From: Hippopus hippopus
Taxonomy: Eukaryota > Mollusca > Bivalvia > Cardiida > Cardiidae
NCBI GenBank assembly: GCA_946811185.2
Contig: OX328104.1
Span: 16,375,352 to 16,439,351, forward strand
Reading direction: 5' to 3'
Length of the DNA stretch: 64,000 bases
This document shows positions 57,766 through 64,000 of this stretch, piece by piece. Position numbers and translations under genes: made by a program. The notes beneath the pieces were generated by a model that worked only from the letters and a program-made list of their open reading frames with translations, made no database searches and was not told the DNA's origin. The first letter of the stretch is position 1, and every line of letters begins with the position of its first letter.

Positions 57766-60700
57766 AGCCAACTTTCACGGACATGCCTCATCAGCAATCT
57801 CGCATATCAACAAATCGATAAAAGTACTAGATATCATACGTAAAGGTTCGGGAGTTTACGGAGTTTTGCGAACTTCAACAATGTATACTAATAATCAATA
57901 TTCCATAGCCCGCAGCTATGAAAGATAAGAGAAACGTAACATTCCGTAAAAGCAGCCTGCTTCAAATTTACAATCCTTGCCTAGACTGTATATCTGCCCT
58001 GGCGGTTTTCTTTTTTTTTTTTAATTTCAATCTAAACCCTTTGTCTGCTAACGGACAGTGTATCCCTTGAAGATCAGTATCAGACTGCACAAAATGTGTA
58101 CCGTTATCAGACTGGACAGAATACTGGATCTGCGTTGGTCATCAGATACAGCGAGATTATTCTTGGGAAAAGACCATTGAAATTGATTTGTTTGAGCTTA
58201 GTTTCTCGGTTTATAATCAATTTATTCCTCAGTTTAAGGTTTAAGTTTAGATTCTCTGAAACATTAACTGATCCGTGCTGTTCGGCCCCTAAACTGCTCT
58301 TTGCGACTGACTGCACTTTTTGCTGACAATGTAGTCCAATAATTAATAAACTGCACAAAAAAGCAGTATGATCTTGAAATCTAATCCGTTCAAATGCACT
58401 TTTGCTGACATTGTAGATTTATAACAAGCTAAATGAAATAAGCCGTCTGATCTTGGACCTAATTGATTCTGTACGAAATTCTTTTGGTTATAAAAAGCCT
58501 TGATATTGCAATATTAAGAGGTTGCTGAATTCAGCAGAAAATTCGGCATTTTGGGAGTTCCGGTTTAACACTAAAGTTATCATACGTTCACGAGTCAAAC
58601 GGACCTGAAAGAAAAGGCTTTAGAAAACTTTGTGGGAACGGGAGAAAATCCTGGTAACCAGCATTTTCTCCTGTTCCCACAATGTTTTATACTTTTTCAA
58701 AGACAGACATTATAATTTGAATTGCATTTAATTTGTTGTCTGCAAATGCTTTTAATTTGGTTGTGTCCAAAATTTCGTCATTTGATAACAGGTTTAACTA
58801 TTGACGGGAAAATTTACTTTATGTGGCAGTTACATACCAATCCTATGGTTTTACGACCCTGAGAACGAAAGCTTTCGAAAACACACGGAAAGGAGAAAAT
58901 GCTTGTGATCGGCAATTTCTCATTTTTCCACAACGTTTTCTACCCTTTCAAAAGCAAGTTTCATTATGTCCCACATTTGTCGTCTGCAAATGCTTTCAAC
59001 TTGAAAAAAACCTAGAATTTTGTCGTTTAGTAAATAGCTAATGGTTATATCATGATGGGGTAATTAAGTCAGAATTTAAAAATTGTATTTTGTGTTTGTG
59101 GTTTGATTGTTTTGATCTGTATAATTTCCACTTCCTACGATTAAGAAAAAAAAAAAAAAAGTGGGGGAAGAAGGAGAAATGCCATTTATGGCACATATAT
59201 TAATTTCGAATACTGCTCAGAACCTTTAGAGTAAATGTACATAGTTTTATGCACACGAAAAGTTACAGATTCAGCATATGAGAAAGCATCCATTTAAAGT
59301 TGGTTTTGATCGAACAAAAAAGAGAAAATGATTTGTTCCGAATACTCCAGTGCTTAATGAGCGATGTCGCCTTTTCTCACAATGTCTACTACTATAAATA
59401 GTTCTATCAAGATGTTTCCATTTTGAGCGAGCTTAAAAGCTGCATACTTCGTTTTAGGAACAACTTAGGTCTATCTATGCATTAAACTATATATATATAT
59501 AAAAGCGAGTCCAACACTGCCGACGCATGATATATGCTTAATATTTCTTTCATTGCTTCCGACATGAAAAAATGTGCTAGAGACTCAACAGAAAGTTATG
59601 TAAAAGCCAACCATTCATCATCAAATAGGCCATGCAAGAAAAAGACTTTATTGTTCATGTTGAAAGCATCACACCCCATCAGCACAGAATTTACTAGAAC
59701 CGTTTTAGCCTGGTCATTATGTATTATAAAATATTCATCATCCGTAATACTAGGTTGTTTAAACACAATCTCTTGAAAGTAACTTATAAATGATAATTAT
59801 GCTGCAGCTAACTTTTTAAGTAACTGGTAAAGGAGAAGTAGCTTGTATTATTCCCTTTTCCGCCAACATGCATAGTTTATGTCAATTTTAATCTACTATT
59901 CACTCTTTCCGGTCTTGCTTTTTGCAGGTTGCCTCGACTTTAATTAGCTCCTCACTGTTTAGGTTAATTCTTACCAATGAATAATCAAAATATTTAAGTT
60001 GTTAAAGGGGGAACATTTGAAAGAAGGGAGAAATTGTTTGATTGATGTAAAAACAAGTTGTTTGGAAAAGTTCGAGATCAACTGCATGGTCGTCAGGAGT
60101 CGTATTTTGTACAACCATGGGTTAAATTTGTTATTTAAGTCTTCACCAAACAACAACATGTTAGACTTGTCCAAATTTAGATTATTTTCGTGACTCAAAC
60201 GATGAAATTTGTCTCTAAAAGGATCAAAAACAGTGCGAGAAAAGGAGTAAATGCAGGTTACCAGCATTTTCACCTTTTCTCACAATGTTTTCAAAAGCCT
60301 TCTACCTCAGGATCGTTAACTCTCGGAACTTTGCGGTAAAGGGTTAAGCATTACTTTTCCCCACAGAGCAATTTCAAAACGATGCCATTTCTGCGAGATA
60401 CTTCATGTATCTACTGGGGCTTACCCGTAAATGATAATATTATGCAGCAGCTAAATCTTAAGTCACTGATAAAGGAGAATTCGCTTGTTTTACTCCTTTT
60501 TCCCTCACTATATTCATAGTCTGTGTCAGTTTTAATCTATTAGATCTAGTATTGTCATTCTTTTTACGGTTAATACTCTTTGCAGGAGAAACCGATTGAG
60601 TGATGTAGACAATATTTTTTGAAAAGTAGATTGTTCAAATTGAGGTCATTTTCTTAATAGAAATAAAACCTTAATCAAACGATGGAATTTGACCTTTAAA

Positions 60701-61678
60701 GAGTTAGAAACATTGCGAGAAAATGAGAAAATGTTGGTAACAAGTGTTTGAACCTTTTTCTTCAATCCTTTCAAAGGCTTTCTATATGATGTTACAGGTC
60801 AAGAACCGGTTTGAAAATGGCAAGGAAACATGAATTTGTGAGCTGTCACCAGAAATACTCTTGATACAGCATTAATATCTAAAAGTTGAAGAGTGCAAAA
60901 AGTAGCAAACGTACATTTTCTTATTTCAAATCTTAATCTTAATGATTGTAAATCCATTGAAATAATCTCACAGATAAGCCTATCAAATTCTGGTCCTATA
61001 GTATATCTATAAGATACATAATAAAATATCTTAGGGATACTGTCATGATCAAACCCGGGTATTTTCCAGTTGATAACCATGTGGATACATGTATATCATG
61101 AACGTAGCAGGGGTCCATTTGTCAATATAACATTACGTAACACAGTAAAGATACCCGGGCGGCTTATCAAACAGTTAGACTCGGCCATCATCGGTAAATT
61201 CCGAACGATCACGGAAAAAAAAAAAAATAGGATAGGGACATTAAAAAACTGTAAAAAGGACCAAAAGTTTAATTTTTTTTAAATGACTCAAACTTATACC
61301 AATTTAAAGAGCAACGAATGAGCTTTATGACTTCACTTGAGATAATTTTGACTTTTCATCACAAAGAAAGAAAATTCAACAAATATTTCAGTTATTAACT
61401 TTGGAAAATGTATTTTCCTCTTTATTCTATATAAACCATACCTACAATTTAAAGTTAAAAAAGGACCAAAAGTTTCTTTTATGAATTTTCTAAAACAAAG
61501 TTCACTTGAAAGAAAATAAATTGAATTTTCTTACCTAACTTGAGATAATTTTCAATTCTGAAATTGATGAAGTTATAAGCGTTTATTTACTAAGGCCCTT
61601 CCTAATTCTATATTAAAAAAAAAATACAGGTAAGATTGGCCGATATCGATTTTCATGTCCGCGAAAGTTGGCTATGGT
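57766..61678. mobile_element. ~3.9-kb repeat with inverted ends, copy C (most complete)
   Basis: Begins CATAGCCAACTTTCACGGAC and ends GTCCGCGAAAGTTGGCTATG, inverted termini of about 23 bp. There are no substantial ORFs; only short frames inside nested hairpin elements. It has lost about 290 bp near 59685 relative to copy B. Closest to a large non-autonomous DNA transposon, but no target duplication is evident. Confidence 0.65.
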
Positions 61679-61952
61679 TAGTTACGTTACAGGCGAATAG
61701 TGCAAGGTAGAGGACGAAACCCATCCTAACTTACGCCTAGGTCTTTAATGTGCTCGGCGCATTGCACCGTCAAACGACGTATATGACAAATGTTCGCGCA
61801 CATCCTACTGCGCTTGTATTTTTGTCGTGAATATTGAACCAAAGCGCATCTATGTATTTTTGCACATAATGGTAAAACTATTGGTGCACTGAAACAAGTA
61901 CACTTTCTTCGGGTAGTATTGGTGAAGAGAAAAAAAAAATCTTTGAACTGTC

Positions 61953-62035
61953 ACCGTGAAATAATTAAAATGCTGCTGACACAGCGTTACGCACCAAACA
62001 AGGAAACAAAGGCAGGAAATTTAAAGCTGTGGGAG
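61953..62035 (+). mobile_element. SINE tail fragment
   Basis: CACCGTGAAATAATTAAAAT, then a short spacer and AGCGTTACGCACCAAACAAG, resembling the tails of the 8.4- and 53.7-kb SINEs. Confidence 0.45.
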
Positions 62036-63340
62036 TATATAGCTGTTTAAACTTTGAAAATTAATGTTGGAAAAGAAGAAATGGCTCCTATTGAGCAATT
62101 TCTCCTTTTCCTACTATGTCTGCTGAGCTTTTATCCTATTTTTTTCCTTGACAAAATAACTTCCACGGTGATCTTCAACCTTGTTTTCTGACGAAATAAG
62201 CACGGATAGGTGCATTTTTTTTAAAATTTTTTCTTATTGTTTAGAATTAAAAATAGTATAAGTGTGGAAATTTTAAGAAAAATCTGTCCATTAGAAAGTA
62301 CGTATTTATTTAAGATTAATCCTTAATTTGGTCAAATTATCCCCCATTTTTAACTTTATGGTCTATATGTAACATGAATATTTGTACATTTACCCTGCTC
62401 AAAACCAAGCTTTTATACATTTTTTGTGCAAAAATATATGAATTTTAATTAAAATGATGTATATTTGTATATTTTTCCTGTTATCTTCCTGTTTAACTGA
62501 CTTTTAAAGAAAGACCCTTTAAATCCAATTTAAGCTGAATTTTGGAACTGTATATACCTTTTTCAAAGGTAAATTTCTCAGGAACGGTGACCCACATCTT
62601 TTTTTACTGTAATCTCCTAGAGACATGATAAGCTTTGTATGTGCAAAGTTTTAAAAAAAATCTGTCAGTGAAAAAAATTTGTGATGTACGTCGTTAATGT
62701 CTCCTCCGAAAGACTGTTAGTAATTTCAGATGGCCACGTCGAACCCACATCCTCAAGTGGCCCAAAACTTGACGTCGGCAAGTCCACTGGAACTTTTCGG
62801 GCTGGTCATTGGGTTTTCTTCTTTTTAATTATCGTTTATGGTAAATAACCATGCTACATCCATTTCAAAGATAATCATTAATTACCTCCCTTTGAATGAC
62901 ATTTATAATTATACATTAGAATAAGCTACAATTAACACATAAGAATTAACACATTAGATACAATTAACACATTATAATTAACACATTAGAATTAGATAAA
63001 TTTTGAAAAAAGACAGTCAAGGGTTGGGTGTCGAACACAAACAGATTTGCTCTTTTCTTTTGTTTATTGATTAAATAAAATTACTTCCCTTCTTAAAGAA
63101 ATTTACAAGAAACGTAAGAATATTTAGATAAAATATATTTTGAAAAGAATCCCACGATTTACAGTAAGCAAAAAGAATTTGCCCTTTTACAGCTAATTAA
63201 TTCAAAGTCCCAATAGCGGCCAAAAGTAAACAATGCAGTCGTTAAAATGCATTGGAATTTAAACAATATCCTTTAGAAGTATGGAATTCATAATGAAGAC
63301 GACAACTTATTGTTGTAGAGTTTGTTCAAGTGTCAGTCGC
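62036..63340. other. No gene seen; short AT-rich tandem at 62905-62995
   Basis: ATTAACACATTAGA(A/T) units repeat about five times. The remainder is AT-rich and unassigned. Confidence 0.5.
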
Positions 63341-63566
63341 TGGCAGAAAGATTAATTCTAAAGCCAGATAAAAGGTAAACAAAAGATAAGCGACCTGGCA
63401 ACTTTTGACCTACTTTTAAAATTCATTTTTTCTGCCCGCGACTACCACTTGGACCGACCGTACAACAACATACTGTCATCTTTACAATAAGATGCATTCT
63501 TTTAAATGGTGTGATTTAAATTCAAATGCATTTTAACACCCGCATTGCTTATGCTACGTTTACAAC

Positions 63567-63791
63567 ATGTTCCCGGTGAACGCGGCAGCCCCGTTTGTCC
63601 GAAACGTAGAGTGCTGTGAGGTTTCGATATTTTTTTTTTTTTCTCGGTTTGACAAGTTCAATTGGGTCTACCTAGATTTCGTGACGGTACCTCACGGTAT
63701 CCATGACAAGTCGTGGAGGGAAAGGCTGCTCAGATCCATGGTGTCCAAAGATCTACCACGGATTCGAGTACGTTCCATGCCGGACCGTTAA
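63567..63791 (+). CDS. Unrecognised 74-codon ORF at the right edge
   Basis: Frame MFPVNAAAPFVRNVECCEV..., then a poly-Phe run from a T tract, then DFVTVPHGIHDKSWRERL... to a stop. The sequence is richer in GC than its surroundings. The T tract followed by 'gacaag' could be an acceptor, so the second half might be an exon, but there is no known domain. Confidence 0.12.
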   Translation: MFPVNAAAPFVRNVECCEVSIFFFFSRFDKFNWVYLDFVTVPHGIHDKSWRERLLRSMVSKDLPRIRVRSMPDR

Positions 63792-64000
63792 GTTCTGATC
63801 AGCACTCTTACGTTTCTAACTTTTCTATCAAGGTCTAATACATTCTTCATGTGCTGTCAAGGTTTTTGAGGGATGGAACGTGGTGGACGGGAATTTTCGG
63901 CTCACGTTTGTGTCCAAAAGGAAGCCCCTCCCCCCCTTGCAAGCAGTAATTTTCATTGTAGTTTAAGACAGGCGTGGAGGAAACGGGATTGCCTAATACA

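Overview
This window is eukaryotic (metazoan) nuclear DNA, AT-rich and dominated by short non-autonomous mobile elements, tRNA-derived SINEs and tandem arrays. The best guess is a bivalve mollusc: it carries a multi-exon MSP130-like gene (a biomineralisation-associated family known from echinoderms and molluscs), a THAP zinc-finger gene, and very many hairpin-shaped elements with dispersed tRNA-SINEs. The class-level guess is inference; I cannot name a species.

Genes. The clearest gene runs on the minus strand from about 27.5 kb to 6.8 kb. It is the 5' part of an MSP130-like secreted or cell-surface glycoprotein gene. Exon 1 (signal peptide) is at 27.4 kb, then exons at 26.2, 23.6 and 14.5 kb, two alternative versions of the fifth exon at 12.1 and 10.5 kb, and a sixth at 6.9 kb. 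Splice phases agree across every junction. The rest of the gene must lie to the left, beyond the window. The two fifth exons have the same length (115 bp) and the same phases, are about 55% identical in protein, and cannot both be used without breaking the frame. They look like mutually exclusive exons and are the most interesting coding observation here. At 40.7 kb (+) there is an exon coding a THAP domain whose zinc-binding His is Tyr. At 43.8 kb (-) there is a small acidic first-exon-like ORF, with a similar set of promoter motifs upstream.

Layout. 1-2.3 kb: two copies of a ~1.5 kb direct repeat. 2.3-2.9 kb: five ~115 bp tandem copies. 3.4-5.1 kb: a family of ~120 bp repeats. 5.7-6.7 kb: a ~39 bp minisatellite. 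6.8-27.5 kb: the MSP130-like gene, with introns full of SINEs, hairpin elements and a 1.3 kb pyrimidine-rich (gene sense) array. 27.5-35.5 kb: hairpin elements, a decayed Ty3/gypsy fragment and two 265-bp double-hairpin elements. 35.9-37.9 kb: tandem repeats including seven 162-bp units. 37.9-39.1 kb: a long palindrome beside a ~0.7 kb element. 40.6-43.9 kb: the THAP gene and the acidic ORF facing each other. 45.2-61.7 kb: three copies of a ~4 kb repeat with inverted termini, one carrying a later 1.05 kb insertion whose empty site is preserved in a sister copy. 61.7-64 kb: mostly unassigned sequence.

The hairpin family of roughly 200-230 bp with TTAA-CCCTTTACC ends and a central inverted repeat occurs dozens of times and ties the window together. 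Its ends look piggyBac-like. No bacterial-style operon, CRISPR array, rRNA gene or bona fide tRNA gene was seen. All exon and element limits were read by eye and need transcript or alignment confirmation.
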